From Halovenus salina (lineage in GTDB: Archaea > Halobacteriota > Halobacteria > Halobacteriales > Haloarculaceae), in the NCBI RefSeq assembly GCF_026410925.1, contig NZ_CP112972.1, positions 1,116,001 through 1,180,000 of the forward strand: DNA of 64,000 nt, given 5' to 3'. Made by a program: the position numbers and the translations under genes. Shown here in pieces: positions 8,215-18,154 of the stretch. A model generated the notes under the pieces. It ran no database searches. It saw only the letters and a program-made list of their open reading frames with translations, and was not told where the DNA came from. The stretch's first letter is position 1; the number at the start of each line of letters is the position of its first letter.

Positions 8215-9597
8215 ATGTTATCACGGCAGTTCGTCCGCGAGAACCCCGACGTGGTCCGGGAAGGGCTGGCACTTCGCGGCACGGATGGTATCGACGTCGA
8301 CGAGATTCTCGACCTCGACGAGCAGTGGCGCGAGCTAAAGTCGGACGGCGACGACCTTCGCCAGGAGCGAAATGAGGTATCAAGCAAAGTCGGCGAGCTC
8401 AAACGCGAGGGCAAAGAGGAAGAAGCCCAGGAGGCAATCGAGCGCTCCCAGGAGATCAAAGACGAACTCGAAGAGATAGAAGAGCGCGCAGACGAACTCG
8501 ACGCGGAACTCGAAAAACGGCTGCTCGAAGTGCCGAACGTCCCACAGGGAGATGTTCCGCCGGGTGAAGACGAACTCGACAACGAGGAGGTCCGGCGCTG
8601 TGGCTTCGAGGACATGCGGACAGTCCCGGAGGGCGTGCGGCCACACTACGATATCGGCGAGGAGCTGGAGCTGCTCGACTTCGAGCGTGGGGCGAAAGTC
8701 GCCGGTGGTGGCTTCTACTTCCTGAAAGGCGACGCCGCGCGGCTCGAACACGCCCTCATCCAGTTCATGCGTGAGGTCCACCGCGAACAGGATTACAGGG
8801 AGGTGTTCCCGCCGATTCCGGTCAACAGCGAGTCAATGACCGGGACCGGACAGCTCCCCAAGTTCACGGAGGACGCCTACCGAGTCGGCGAAAGCAACGA
8901 CGAAGCGTACGACGACGACGACCTCTGGCTGTGTCCGACCGCGGAGGTGTCGGTCACGAACATGTACCGCGACGAGATTCTGCTGTCCGATGACCTGCCG
9001 CTGAAACACCAGGCATACAGTCCGAACTTCCGGCGCGAAGCCGGCGAACACGGTACCGAGACCAGAGGTATCGTCCGCTCACACCAGTTCAACAAGGTCG
9101 AGCTGGTCAACTTTGTCGAACCCGAACACAGCAACGAACGCCTCGACGGGCTCGTCGCAGAGGCCGAAGAGGTGCTCGACCGACTCGGACTGCCCTACCG
9201 CGTGACGCTTCTGTGTGGCGGAGACATGACCTTCGCGTCGGCAAAGACATACGACATCGAGGTCTGGGCCCCAGCCGACGACATGGAGTACGGCCCAGAG
9301 CGAGGCGGCCGCTGGCTGGAAGTCTCAAGCGTCTCGAACTTCGAGGAGTTCCAGGCCCGCCGTGCCGGGCTCCGATACCGGCCCGAACGCCACGAGTCCG
9401 CCGAGTATCTCCACACCCTCAACGGCTCGGGAACAGCGCTTCCGCGGGTCGTGGTGGCAATTATGGAGTACTACCAGAACGACGACGGCACCATCACCGT
9501 TCCGGAGGTGCTCCAGCCGTACATGGGCGGACAGGAGCGTATCGACGGCCACGACCCCGTCGGTGAGTCGGCGGTCGGTGCCGGACGGAAAGAGTAA
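8215..9597 (+). CDS. serS: serine--tRNA ligase (class II)
   Basis: 460 residues from the ATG at 8215, which gives the canonical start MLSRQFVRENPDVVREGL. An in-frame ATG at 8182 would add 11 unlike residues. The N-terminal long coiled-coil arm (about 30-105) binds the tRNA-Ser variable arm. The class II core shows motif 2 (FRREAGEHGTETRGIVRSHQF near 285) and motif 3 (NGSGTALPRVVVAIMEYYQ near 405). This is the common bacterial/eukaryal-like SerRS, not the rare methanogen form. It charges tRNA-Ser (and tRNA-Sec where present) with serine in the cytoplasm. Confidence 0.96.
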   Translation: MLSRQFVRENPDVVREGLALRGTDGIDVDEILDLDEQWRELKSDGDDLRQERNEVSSKVGELKREGKEEEAQEAIERSQEIKDELEEIEERADELDAELEKRLLEVPNVPQGDVPPGEDELDNEEVRRCGFEDMRTVPEGVRPHYDIGEELELLDFERGAKVAGGGFYFLKGDAARLEHALIQFMREVHREQDYREVFPPIPVNSESMTGTGQLPKFTEDAYRVGESNDEAYDDDDLWLCPTAEVSVTNMYRDEILLSDDLPLKHQAYSPNFRREAGEHGTETRGIVRSHQFNKVELVNFVEPEHSNERLDGLVAEAEEVLDRLGLPYRVTLLCGGDMTFASAKTYDIEVWAPADDMEYGPERGGRWLEVSSVSNFEEFQARRAGLRYRPERHESAEYLHTLNGSGTALPRVVVAIMEYYQNDDGTITVPEVLQPYMGGQERIDGHDPVGESAVGAGRKE

Positions 9598-9598
9598 C

Positions 9599-10903
9599 TC
9601 ACAGCGAGTCGGGGACGCCGTGGTCGCCTCCGAGGTCCTCCAGTGGATCCTCCTCGTCTTCATCCTCCTCTGTCGGGTCGGTCAACTCGAGGTCGATATC
9701 CGCCTCGTCAGAGTCGTCGTCGGCCGGTTCGTCTGCCTCGTCGGCCCTCGGCGACGCCGCGTCTCCCCCGGATTCGTTTTGCTCTTCGAGCTCGGCCGTG
9801 ATGGCTTCGAGCTCTGCGTCGTCGATATCGGCCGCCGAGTCGTCGGTGTCGCCCTCAGTGCCCGCTGAGTCGGCCTCAGCTGCACCATCGTCCGCAGCCG
9901 TCTCGCTGTCGGTCGATGGCTCCGTCACCTCCGTGTCATTGGACGCTGTGGTCGATACGAGCTCGTCTGTTGTCTCTATAGCAACTGCTTCCTCGTCACC
10001 AGAGGAGTTTCGCGATCGCTGTTCCAGTTGGGGGTCCTGAGCCGGGGGAAAGTCGTCGGGGGCGGGGGGTTTGTGGATATCGCGGGCCGTTTCGAGTGGT
10101 CCCTCGGCGTCGTCTCTGAGTTCGTTTCCCCGTCTGCCCTCACCGCTCGCGAAGGCACCCGCGGAGTCGTTCAGCCAGCCCGCAGCCCGCCAGAGCGCCT
10201 CTGCCTTACGTTCGGCCCGCTCGAAGTATCTGGCTGCCTCCTCGTCGTCTGAAAAGCGGACTGCGGTGTTGAACTCCTCGCGAGCCTCGTCGAACTCCTC
10301 TGTTGCCTGTGCGAAATCCTGGGTCGCGAGCATCCACTCCCGTTGCTCGTAGGCGTCCATCGCACTGGTGAAGGCACGCCGACCCTCGATGTGGTGTGCG
10401 TGGCCGACGCGGTACCGTGCAAGGGCCGTCCGGTCGTCACCGATGTCCTCGATGGCTGCGCGTATCTCGTCGGTCGGCGGTCGGGTTTCGGCGTCGTCAG
10501 CAACCCATCTGTACTCGATTTGCTCGCGGTTGTCGACAACGAACACGGCCCGGCGGCAGGCGTATCTGTCGTCGTCGGCGGCGACGCCGTAGTCGGCCGC
10601 AACCTCGCCGTGGACATCAGCGAGCAACGGCATGTCCAGGTCGTACTCCTCGGCGAACGCCCGATGGCTGAAGACACTGTCGCCGGAAACTGCGAGAATC
10701 GTCGTATCCTTCTGCATCGAAAAGAGATCGAGAGCGTCCAGCCCGGACGAGGTGTCGTCACAGAGCGGGCCGAAATCGCCGGGATAGAACGCGAGGACGA
10801 TGACGTTGTCACCGATGTGCTCGCTGAGTGAATGGCGCTGGAACCCCCCCGAATGGACGGCAGGAAGCTCGAACCCCGGTGCCGTCTCCCCGTTTTCGAC
10901 CAT
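9599..10903 (-). CDS. redoxin (AhpC/TSA-like) protein with helical region and long acidic tail
   Basis: 434 residues. Residues 1-155 form a peroxiredoxin-like thioredoxin fold with FYPGDFGPLC, where Cys48 sits at the peroxidatic position. The usual Thr three residues earlier is Gly45, so full peroxidase activity is doubtful. A second Cys lies in YACRRAVFVVD near 118. Residues about 160-290 are helical and TPR-like (DAYEQREWMLATQDFAQATEEFDEAREEF). The last 130 residues are almost purely Asp, Glu, Ser, Ala and Thr. It converges on serS with a 1-nt gap. A redox-linked adaptor role is only a guess. Confidence 0.78.
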   Translation of the reverse strand: MVENGETAPGFELPAVHSGGFQRHSLSEHIGDNVIVLAFYPGDFGPLCDDTSSGLDALDLFSMQKDTTILAVSGDSVFSHRAFAEEYDLDMPLLADVHGEVAADYGVAADDDRYACRRAVFVVDNREQIEYRWVADDAETRPPTDEIRAAIEDIGDDRTALARYRVGHAHHIEGRRAFTSAMDAYEQREWMLATQDFAQATEEFDEAREEFNTAVRFSDDEEAARYFERAERKAEALWRAAGWLNDSAGAFASGEGRRGNELRDDAEGPLETARDIHKPPAPDDFPPAQDPQLEQRSRNSSGDEEAVAIETTDELVSTTASNDTEVTEPSTDSETAADDGAAEADSAGTEGDTDDSAADIDDAELEAITAELEEQNESGGDAASPRADEADEPADDDSDEADIDLELTDPTEEDEDEEDPLEDLGGDHGVPDSL

Positions 10904-10985
10904 TACCTGACGTTGTCGGTTTGGCTACTTAACTTTGCAGGCACCGGCTCCGTTGGTTCAACTGACGACACTGCCTCTCTGGACA

Positions 10986-11993
10986 TCAGGACATCGCGTT
11001 GGTGATAGCCTCGACATCGGTACTATCGAAGGCAGCGTAGTAGAGTCGGAGTTCGTAGATGCGGCCGTCAAGGTTCTGTCCGACAGAGTTCGGGTCCGAA
11101 TCAGCACCGACAATGACCTACCCGAGTGCCACATCACGGTCGAACGTCTGCGAGCCAACCTTGGTTCCGTCCTGATACAACACCATTTCGTTGCCGTCGT
11201 ACGTGCCGACTAGAATTTCGGTCTCGCCTGCTGAAATGTCGCCAGTACTTGTACTTCCGTTCGGTGTAGTTTGATAGCCGACATTCCACTCCATCTGGTG
11301 GGGGTCACCGTGTTTGTCGTCGGTCTCGATGAACCAGGCGAAGTTTGAGTTCTGGTGTTCGATGAGGTTCTGGATATCCGAGCCGCCACGGTGGGTGTAT
11401 TTGATAGCGACCGTAATTTCGTCGACCTGGTCGGGGCCATCGAGGGTGAGGTCTCCCACATCGACGTGCGTTCCGGACGCCCCGTCGAAATCGAGTGCGT
11501 CGCCACTGTCGTCGGTCACCCAGTCCGTCCCACCGTTTCGGATTCCGTCGTTATCGTTGCCCGACCGATCGGTGACGTTACCTCCACCCGAGTCGAACCG
11601 ATAGTAGGCGATGAAGTCGCCGATTTCACTGCGGCTGTCAATTTCTTTATTGACCAGAACAGACCGGCCCCTATCACGAGAGATGACGGTGATGGTGTCA
11701 CCGGGCGCAGTCGGGACGAGTATCGATTCGCCGGCGCTATCGGCCTCGATGGTCGCAATCTCGTCGTTGTTGAGTTTGACGATAACATCTGTCCCAATCA
11801 CTTCTGGTATCATCCGCAACCCAACCGGCGTCTGCTCGTATTCGAACGTTGCCTCGGCCGTCGGGGCACCCGTCTCTTCGAGGAATCCAAACGAGACGGT
11901 GACGAGAACAACAGCGATGACCAGCGCGATACCGACTAAAAGAATGTTGGCGATAATTGGGGTAGCTCCTCGGTTCGGAGGAACTGTTCTCAT
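10986..11993 (-). pseudogene. type IV pilin-like protein with LamG/concanavalin domain, interrupted by an in-frame TAG
   Basis: The N-terminus ([23 protein letters not shown]) is a class III signal/pilin-type segment: a charged leader, Gly before the likely cleavage site, then a hydrophobic helix. Residues about 120-290 resemble a LamG/concanavalin-like carbohydrate-binding domain (YYRFDSGGGNVTDRSGNDNDG, ALDFDGASGTHVDVGD). The reading frame meets TAG at 11118-11120 after FDRDVALG. It then continues in the same frame for 43 codons with clear LamG C-terminal sequence (NLDGRIYELRLYYAAFD) up to TGA at 10986-10988. Thus a single nonsense change, a sequencing error or readthrough separates 291 residues from the final strand. 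Divergent from tsr3. Confidence 0.72.
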
Positions 11994-12096
11994 TACATCT
12001 CATAGCGGTATCAACCCACAAAAATCTGCCCAACCACTGGTAGCTGGCCCGACCGTCGACAACACGGCTTTTGTAACACTGTTCCGTAGGGAGGAT

Positions 12097-12588
12097 GTGG
12101 AGCTCCACGTCAGATACGAGGGCAACGACGACCCCGAGAAGTGCACGGCTCGGCGACTCGCCAGATTCGACGAGGCCGAGTTACATCGCTCGACACGGTC
12201 GACGCCGCCGGGAATCGTGCTCAACCCCTTCGCAGAACGGGCGCTTTCGCCGGCCGACGTGGGCGAGCTTCGTCTGGTGGCACTCGACTGCTCCTGGGAA
12301 ACCGCAGAGGCAGAGGCGTTCGACCTCGACGGCCCCCAGCGTTCGCTCCCCTTCCTCGTCGCCAGCAATCCAATCAACTACGGGACCCCGTTCCAGCTGA
12401 ACACCGTCGAAGCCTTCGCCGGAGCTCTCTGTATCCTCGGCGAGCGCGAGCGCGCGGAGAGCGTTCTCTCGCATTTCTCGTGGGGGCAGACGTTTCTCGA
12501 CCTCAACGAGGAGCCGCTGAGTCGGTACGCCGACTGCGACGATTCGAGTGACGTAATCGCAATCCAGGACGAGTATCTTGCCGACTAA
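12097..12588 (+). CDS. tsr3: 16S/18S rRNA aminocarboxypropyltransferase Tsr3 (DUF367)
   Basis: 163 residues from a GTG at 12097. This start is chosen because the encoded [20 protein letters not shown] matches the family N-terminus and upstream in-frame Met codons lie inside the divergent pilin gene. Conserved blocks are [38 protein letters not shown] and [16 protein letters not shown]. Tsr3 transfers the 3-amino-3-carboxypropyl group of S-adenosylmethionine to a modified pseudouridine near the decoding site of small-subunit rRNA during ribosome maturation. It converges on glmM with a 4-nt overlap. Confidence 0.9.
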   Translation: MELHVRYEGNDDPEKCTARRLARFDEAELHRSTRSTPPGIVLNPFAERALSPADVGELRLVALDCSWETAEAEAFDLDGPQRSLPFLVASNPINYGTPFQLNTVEAFAGALCILGERERAESVLSHFSWGQTFLDLNEEPLSRYADCDDSSDVIAIQDEYLAD

Positions 12589-13934
12589 GTGATGGCTGCC
12601 ACCATCCGATCAGCGAGTGTCTCGGCGCGCTCTCGGGACCTGGCTTCGGCGTAGACGCGGACAACCGGCTCCGTCCCGCTGGGACGGGCCAGGACCCAGG
12701 CATCGCCGTAATCGAGGCGGTAGCCGTCCGTCGTACCGACCTCGGCGTCGGCGTCGGCCGCGACCTCCTCGATAGCCGTCACCATCGCCGCGCGCTCGTC
12801 GTCGGTCTCGTAGGAGATGTTCCGGCGAACGTTAGCATACCCGTCGTAGGGCTCGATCAGTTCGCTGAGCGGTGTCTCGGCGAGGAGTTCACACATCCTG
12901 GCCGCGGTGTACGCACCGTCTCTGGCGATGCGGTAGTGGGGGTAGATGATGCCGCCGTTCCCCTCGCCCGCAATCGGTACCCGCTCCCCGTCGGCCTGGA
13001 GCTCACGAATCGCAGTGATGAGGTGTGTGCTCCCGATTGGAGTTAGTCTGAGCGATGCGCCAGCGTCCCTGGTCACGTCGACGAGGCGCTGTGAGGTGTT
13101 GACCGCCGAAACGACCGTATCATCGGCGTCAAGTTCCGCGGCCGTCAGCGCGGCGAGAGCGGCGTCACCGTCGACGAACGCCCCAGTCTCGTCGAAGAAG
13201 ATTGCTCTGTCGGCGTCGCCGTCGTGAGCGATGCCGATATCGGCGTCTGTCGCCTCGACGAGTCGGCCGAGTTCGGCGAGATTCTCCTGGACTGGTTCGG
13301 GGTCTCGCCCCGGGAACCGCCCGTCGGGGTTGGCGTTGATCGTCTTGACCGTACAGCCAAGCTCGCGAAACAGCTGTGGGCTGGTGAGCGACCCGGCTCC
13401 GTGACCGGGGTCGAGCGCGACCGTCAGCCCCGCTTCGGCGATGCGGTCTCGGTCGACGGCCTCGGTTAGCTGCTCGCGATACGCGCGGTTTACCCCCTCT
13501 CTGTCGGTGATACCCCCGGCGTCGTCCCAGCTGGCAGTCGTCGATTCGCCGGCAAGCTGGCTCTCGACGCGTTCGAGCGTGTCCCGGGTCAGCTCGACGC
13601 CGTCGTCGCCGATGAGCTTGATACCGTTGAACCTCGGCGGGTTGTGTGAGGCGGTAACCATCACGCCCGGGACCCCCTGCTGTTCGCAGTATGCCTGGAG
13701 TGACGGCGTCGGGACGATACCCAGACAGTCGACATCACAGCCAACGCTCGCCAGGCCGCTGGCGACGGCGTGGACGAATACGTCGCCGGTCAGCCGGCTG
13801 TCGCGGCCGACAGCGACACGCCTGTTTCGGTCCCGGAACACCGCCCCTGCGGCCTGCGCGATATCGACCGTATCTGCGGGTGTTAGCTCGTCGAGTGCGA
13901 CGCCCCGAACGCCGCTCGACCCGAATACGTTCAT
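12585..13934 (-). CDS. glmM: phosphoglucosamine/phosphohexose mutase
   Basis: 449 residues. It has all four alpha-D-phosphohexomutase domains: an N-terminal loop FGSSGVRG, the phosphoserine loop [14 protein letters not shown] near 95-108, the metal-binding DGDADRAIF near 238, the sugar-binding [11 protein letters not shown] near 322, and the phosphate-binding [15 protein letters not shown] near 415. It interconverts hexose 6- and 1-phosphates, probably glucosamine phosphate for N-acetylglucosamine and surface glycan precursors. Some haloarchaeal paralogues act on other hexoses, so substrate is inferred. Divergent from pyrE. Confidence 0.88.
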   Translation of the reverse strand: MNVFGSSGVRGVALDELTPADTVDIAQAAGAVFRDRNRRVAVGRDSRLTGDVFVHAVASGLASVGCDVDCLGIVPTPSLQAYCEQQGVPGVMVTASHNPPRFNGIKLIGDDGVELTRDTLERVESQLAGESTTASWDDAGGITDREGVNRAYREQLTEAVDRDRIAEAGLTVALDPGHGAGSLTSPQLFRELGCTVKTINANPDGRFPGRDPEPVQENLAELGRLVEATDADIGIAHDGDADRAIFFDETGAFVDGDAALAALTAAELDADDTVVSAVNTSQRLVDVTRDAGASLRLTPIGSTHLITAIRELQADGERVPIAGEGNGGIIYPHYRIARDGAYTAARMCELLAETPLSELIEPYDGYANVRRNISYETDDERAAMVTAIEEVAADADAEVGTTDGYRLDYGDAWVLARPSGTEPVVRVYAEARSRERAETLADRMVAAIT

Positions 13935-14033
13935 TCGCCTACTCGTCTGTCCCGCGTCGTCATAGTGATTGTGACTTCCCCGGCGACACCGGAGACCGCC
14001 AAAGCCATTACCGCCGGTCGTCTGTGCCGAGGT

Positions 14034-14561
14034 ATGACGGAAGCGCTCATCGACCTGCTCCGGGCTGTCGAGGCAGTCAAGTACGGCGAGTTCGAACTGT
14101 CACACGGCGGGACCAGCGACTACTACGTCGACAAGTATCTCTTCGAGACGGATCCGGACTGCCTGGACGCAATCGCGGCGGCATTTGCAGACCGTGTCGA
14201 CGACGAGACGCTCGCTGGCGTTGCACTCGGGGCAGTGCCGCTGGCGGCGGCGACCAGCGTCGCTGCTGGCAGCCCGTACGTCATCGTCCGCAAGCAGGCT
14301 AAGGAGTACGGCACCGGGAACCAAATCGAGGGGACGTTCGAAGAAGGCGAGGAGGTCGTCGTGCTCGAAGACATCGCGACCACCGGACAGAGCGCCGTCG
14401 ACGCCGTCGAGGCACTCCAGGAGGCCGGTGCTGTCGTCGAGCGCGTGCTGGTGGTCGTCGACCGCGAGGAGGGGGCAACCGAGAACCTCGCAGAGGCCGG
14501 CGTCGAACTCGAGTCGCTGCTGACTGCCTCGGACCTCCTCGACGAACAGCCCGACACATAA
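14034..14561 (+). CDS. pyrE: orotate phosphoribosyltransferase
   Basis: 175 residues from the ATG at 14034 (an earlier in-frame start lies in the glmM spacer and adds an unrelated tail). The N-terminus ([20 protein letters not shown]) carries the family's orotate-side Ser/Gly-Lys pattern. The PRPP motif [18 protein letters not shown] lies near 108-125, and [13 protein letters not shown] near 85-97 supplies the catalytic Lys loop. It converts orotate plus PRPP into orotidine 5'-phosphate in pyrimidine synthesis. Divergent from glmM. Confidence 0.93.
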   Translation: MTEALIDLLRAVEAVKYGEFELSHGGTSDYYVDKYLFETDPDCLDAIAAAFADRVDDETLAGVALGAVPLAAATSVAAGSPYVIVRKQAKEYGTGNQIEGTFEEGEEVVVLEDIATTGQSAVDAVEALQEAGAVVERVLVVVDREEGATENLAEAGVELESLLTASDLLDEQPDT

Positions 14562-14633
14562 CCGGTCGCGCCGGTGCACAACAGTTGCACAGTACCGCCC
14601 CTTTCTTATTTGTCCAATCCCTACGCGCTGTCG

Positions 14634-14879
14634 ATGTCAAATCTCGAACTCTACGAGCTTGAGGGTTGCCCGTACTGCGAGAAAGTAATCGACAAACTCG
14701 ACCAGCTCGGGCTCGATTACGAGTCACACATGGTGCCACGAAGCCACAGTGAACGGACTGAAGTCGAAGCGGTGAGCGGCCAGACTGGCGTTCCGGTGCT
14801 CGTCGACAACACGAACGGCATCGAAGGGATGCCCGAGAGTGACGATATTGTCGAGTACCTCGAAGAAACCTACGCCTGA
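14634..14879 (+). CDS. glutaredoxin-like thioredoxin-fold protein
   Basis: 81 residues from the ATG at 14634. The N-terminus NLELYELEGCPYCEKV holds a CPYC dithiol motif, the glutaredoxin active site, at residues 12-15. The cis-Pro loop GVPVLVD near 52-58 and a C-terminal DDIVEYLEETY helix complete the fold. It probably reduces disulfides; haloarchaea use gamma-glutamylcysteine rather than glutathione, so the physiological reductant is uncertain. An upstream frame extension of 20 codons is rejected as it covers the AT-rich promoter. Confidence 0.88.
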   Translation: MSNLELYELEGCPYCEKVIDKLDQLGLDYESHMVPRSHSERTEVEAVSGQTGVPVLVDNTNGIEGMPESDDIVEYLEETYA

Positions 14880-15050
14880 TACTGATTTTGGGTGTTGGGA
14901 CGGTCGTGGCACGGTATAACGCTGAATGCCACCCTTTTGTAGCGGCAAGAAGATGAAAGCGGATTCCCCCACGTTCAGTGCGATAACCACTGCCCGTGTG
15001 CCCGCTTTTACCGTGCAAAGTCTTTTGAGTTATTGAGCGAATATATATGC

Positions 15051-16073
15051 ATGACTGACCAGGTGTCGGACGGGAGCTCTGAGTCCCACCCCGGTCCAAA
15101 CGAGTTTCTTTTCAAGCAGACGGCAGATTGTATCGTCGAGGGTTATATCGAGGACGGCGACCCAATCGTCACCCGCGTCAACGATGCCTTCGAGGAGGTG
15201 TTCGGATACACCGAGTCGGAGATTCGCGGACAAAACCTCAACGACTTCGTCGCCCCCGACGGCAAACGCGCCGAGGCCGAGGCCGTCGACAGAGAGGTTC
15301 GCAACGGCAATATCGGTCCCAAAGAGGTGACCCGACAGACCGTAGACGGGCCGCGTGATTTCCTCCTCCGAGCGGCTAGCGGTGACAAAGAGTACCACTA
15401 CGCGATCTACACCGATATCACAGAGCGAAAGGAGTACGAGCGCGCACTCGAAAGCGAGCGGGCACGCCTCGACGAGTTCGCCAGCTTCGTCTCACACGAC
15501 CTCCGGAATCCGTTGAATGTCGCACAGTTGCGTCTGGAACTGATCAGACAGGAGCATGACAGCGAACACGTCGACGCGGTAGACAGAGCGTTGTCGCGGA
15601 TAGATACGCTCATCGAGGACCTGCTGACCCTGGCACGTGAGGGCAAACGGGTGAGCGAGACGGAGCCGGTCGACCTCGCGACGCTGAGTTCGCTGTGTTG
15701 GAAAAACGTTGCGACCGGCGCTGCACAGTTGGAGACTGAGCTTGACTGCTCTATCCGGGCCGACAGGAGCCGCCTCCGCCAACTCGTCGAAAACCTGATT
15801 CGGAACGCGGTCGAACACGCCGGCGACGACGTGACGGTAACGATAGGTGAGATGGCCGATGGGTTCTACGTTGCCGACAACGGCCCCGGGATTCCCGAAG
15901 CTGACCGCGAGGCGGTGTTCGACGCCGGGTACTCGACATCGACGGCAGGGACCGGCCTGGGGCTACGTATCGTCGAACAGATAACAGACGCCCACGGCTG
16001 GACTGTCGACGTAACAGACAGTACCACCGGAGGGAGTCGGTTCGAAATCAGCGGCGTCGACTTTATCGACTAA
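15051..16073 (+). CDS. PAS-domain sensor histidine kinase
   Basis: 340 residues, soluble. A PAS domain (about 18-125, DAFEEVFGYTESEIRGQNLNDFV) ends in the linker YTDITERKEYERAL. The HisKA dimerisation helix has the phospho-acceptor His149 in SHDLRNPLNVAQL. The HATPase shows the N box ENLIRNAVEHAG, G1 DNGPGIP and G2 GTGLGLRIV. No membrane segment is seen, so it senses a cytoplasmic signal. The ATG at 15051 follows an AT-rich stretch (tatata at 15042-15047). No response regulator is adjacent. The kinase core closely resembles that of the larger kinase at 34374-36398. Confidence 0.9.
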   Translation: MTDQVSDGSSESHPGPNEFLFKQTADCIVEGYIEDGDPIVTRVNDAFEEVFGYTESEIRGQNLNDFVAPDGKRAEAEAVDREVRNGNIGPKEVTRQTVDGPRDFLLRAASGDKEYHYAIYTDITERKEYERALESERARLDEFASFVSHDLRNPLNVAQLRLELIRQEHDSEHVDAVDRALSRIDTLIEDLLTLAREGKRVSETEPVDLATLSSLCWKNVATGAAQLETELDCSIRADRSRLRQLVENLIRNAVEHAGDDVTVTIGEMADGFYVADNGPGIPEADREAVFDAGYSTSTAGTGLGLRIVEQITDAHGWTVDVTDSTTGGSRFEISGVDFID

Positions 16074-16138
16074 GAGTCATACAGCAGCGAGCCGTTCGCA
16101 CAAAACTTCTTGAGGAACTGGCACGAACACCCACGCGT

Positions 16139-16264
16139 ATGCCAGCGTTCGACACCTACACCTGCAACGAGTGTGGTACAGCGTTCAAAGCCATGGCCGG
16201 CGCAAACGCCGCAGAGTCGGGGTACTGCTCGCCAGTCTGTGAGAGAGCGGGGAAGGAGCGTTAG
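16139..16264 (+). CDS. 41-residue zinc-finger microprotein
   Basis: A very short gene: MPAFDTYTCNECGTAFKAM, then [14 protein letters not shown]. Two Cys pairs (CNEC and CSPVC, 18 residues between them) form a likely treble-clef or zinc-ribbon site. Haloarchaea encode many such CPxCG-like small zinc-finger proteins, several affecting growth or stress, but this one has no known role. The stop overlaps the guaB stop on the other strand by 4 nt. The ATG lies about 65 nt after the kinase gene. Confidence 0.7.
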   Translation: MPAFDTYTCNECGTAFKAMAGANAAESGYCSPVCERAGKER

Positions 16265-17748
16265 TTGTCTGGCTTGTAGTTCGGCGCTTCGTCAGTGATG
16301 ACGACGTCGTGTGGGTGACTCTCCTGTTGGCCGGCCGCGGAGACGCGGACGAACTCGGCGCGTTCTTTGAACTCGGGGACTGACTCGGCACCGACATACC
16401 CCATTCCCGACTGCATGCCGCCGACGAGTTGCTGGAGTTCGGACTGGAGCGTTCCCTTGTAGGGGGTCGCGGCCTCGACGCCCTCGGGAACGTAGTCGTC
16501 GTCCTCGTCGGTGTCTTTGAGATAGCGGTCGCCGCCACCCGACTGCATCGCGCCGACGCTCCCCATCCCGCGGTACTGCTTGTACTTCTTGCCGTTCATC
16601 GTGATGACGCGGCCGGGCGCTTCGTCGGTGCCCGCGAAATACGAGCCGAGCATCACAGCGTCAGCACCGGCGGCGATAGCCTTGATTGCGTCACCGGAGT
16701 AGCGGATGCCGCCGTCGGCGATGACAGGCACGTCGTGTTTGCTCGCCACGTCGGCGACCTGTGCGATGGCGGTAATCTGTGGCATTCCGGACCCGGTCAC
16801 GACGCGAGTGGTACAGATAGAGCCCGGCCCGATGCCGACTTTCACGCCGTCGGCGAAGTCGACAACATCCTTTGCGGCCTCGCGTGTGCCAATATTACCG
16901 ACGACCACGTCTGCCTCGACAGTCGATTTGATTTCGCGCGCGCTGTCGATGACGTTGCCGTTGTGCGCGTGTGCACAGTCGATGAACAGGATGTCTGCAC
17001 CGGCCTCGTCGGCTGCTTCGGCGCGTTCGAGTTCGAAGGGCCCGACTGCGACGCCCGCCCGGAGCTGGCCGTCCTCGTCGCGGACCGCCTGGTCGTACTC
17101 GCGGCGCTGGAGGATACCCTGCATCGTCACCAGGCCGACGAGCAGATTCTCGTCGTCGACGACCGGGACGCGCTCGATTTTGTGCTCGTACATCAGATCG
17201 AAGGCGTCGCGGGCGTCAATATCCTGGGGAGCGGTGATGACCTCGTCGGTCATCGCCTTCTCAACGGGGTCGTTCTCGTCGACCTCGAGGTGGGGGCGCA
17301 CGTCCGTCGAAGAGATGATTCCCTGTACTTCGCCATTAGTGTTGATAACCGGTGCGCCGCCGACACCTTCACGTGCCATCAGGTTGTCTGCCTCCCGCAC
17401 ACTCGTCTCGGGGTCGACTGTGACAACATCTTCTAGCGGAATGATGAGTTCGTCTGCGCTTTTGACCCGCTCGATTTCCTCAACCATCTGGTCGAGGTTC
17501 ATGTTCCGGTGGAGCACCCCGAGTCCACCGTGTCGAGCCATTGCGATTGCCATGCCGCTCTCGGTGACGGTGTCCATCGCCGCCGAGAGAATCGGAACTG
17601 TCAGCGAGACGTTCGTCGAGACCTGTGATGCTGTGTCTGCTTCGTCAGGCTCGATGGTACTTCGCTTTGGCTTGAGCAGTACGTCGTCGAACGTCAGCGC
17701 TTCCGGTACTCGTAGTTTCTCTGAGAAGGGGTCGATATCGTTCGCCAT
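16261..17748 (-). CDS. guaB: inosine-5'-monophosphate dehydrogenase
   Basis: 495 residues, the usual length. The TIM-barrel core starts [20 protein letters not shown]. Two CBS domains are inserted at about 100-215 ([15 protein letters not shown] and [26 protein letters not shown]). The catalytic loop [11 protein letters not shown] near 300 carries the active Cys, followed by the flap [16 protein letters not shown]. It oxidises IMP to XMP with NAD+, the first committed step of GMP synthesis. The CBS pair likely mediates purine-nucleotide regulation. Confidence 0.96.
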   Translation of the reverse strand: MANDIDPFSEKLRVPEALTFDDVLLKPKRSTIEPDEADTASQVSTNVSLTVPILSAAMDTVTESGMAIAMARHGGLGVLHRNMNLDQMVEEIERVKSADELIIPLEDVVTVDPETSVREADNLMAREGVGGAPVINTNGEVQGIISSTDVRPHLEVDENDPVEKAMTDEVITAPQDIDARDAFDLMYEHKIERVPVVDDENLLVGLVTMQGILQRREYDQAVRDEDGQLRAGVAVGPFELERAEAADEAGADILFIDCAHAHNGNVIDSAREIKSTVEADVVVGNIGTREAAKDVVDFADGVKVGIGPGSICTTRVVTGSGMPQITAIAQVADVASKHDVPVIADGGIRYSGDAIKAIAAGADAVMLGSYFAGTDEAPGRVITMNGKKYKQYRGMGSVGAMQSGGGDRYLKDTDEDDDYVPEGVEAATPYKGTLQSELQQLVGGMQSGMGYVGAESVPEFKERAEFVRVSAAGQQESHPHDVVITDEAPNYKPDN

Positions 17749-18154
17749 GTAAACCGTCTAGCGTACCGGCTAAAAAGGATTGCGAGATCCACCTTGCCCC
17801 GTGAACGGCCCACACAGGCCGAGCGCCGGCGAAATAGCGGTGTGTCCACGCACCTCACGCAAGGCTATTACTTCGGCCGCCGAATCTATGTATATGGCGT
17901 ACGGAGTCCCTGCGGTCGGACGTAGCGCTCGTAAGACGGTCATCGGTTTCGGTGACGTGAATATCGTACGAGCGATGGGACTCTGTGCTATGCGGACACG
18001 CTGTAATCAATGGTCGTGGGCTGCCCGGTCTGACGGCGCAAAATCCGGGCCACGGCGGATAAACCACAATCTGTTCTCAGACGGATTCCGCCGGCATCGT
18101 CCCGAGCGCGACTACCCACGGCCGACGGGTGAGCGGCCACAGCACTAACACCGC
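17749..18154. other. 406-bp intergenic region with no recognisable gene
   Basis: The spacer lies between the guaB start and a membrane-protein gene, so it should hold promoters for both. An open frame of roughly 85 codons begins near 17890 but is Arg/His/Pro-mixed, lacks a hydrophobic or acidic halophilic profile and looks non-coding. A GC hairpin (GCCCGG ... CCGGGC, around 18027-18055) is visible. No tRNA, SRP RNA or RNase P RNA signature was seen. A structured non-coding RNA is possible but unsupported. Confidence 0.4.

Noticed and set aside
11118..11120. TAG as a pyrrolysine codon in the pilin gene
   Set aside because: Pyrrolysine machinery is not expected in ordinary haloarchaea and no pyl genes are visible; a nonsense change or error is simpler.
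16429..17436. 335-codon plus-strand frame inside guaB
   Set aside because: Fully antisense to a conserved enzyme and without any family features.
17780..18148. Open frame upstream of the DUF5794-like gene
   Set aside because: Basic and His/Arg-rich composition unlike haloarchaeal proteins, no start context, and no recognisable domain.
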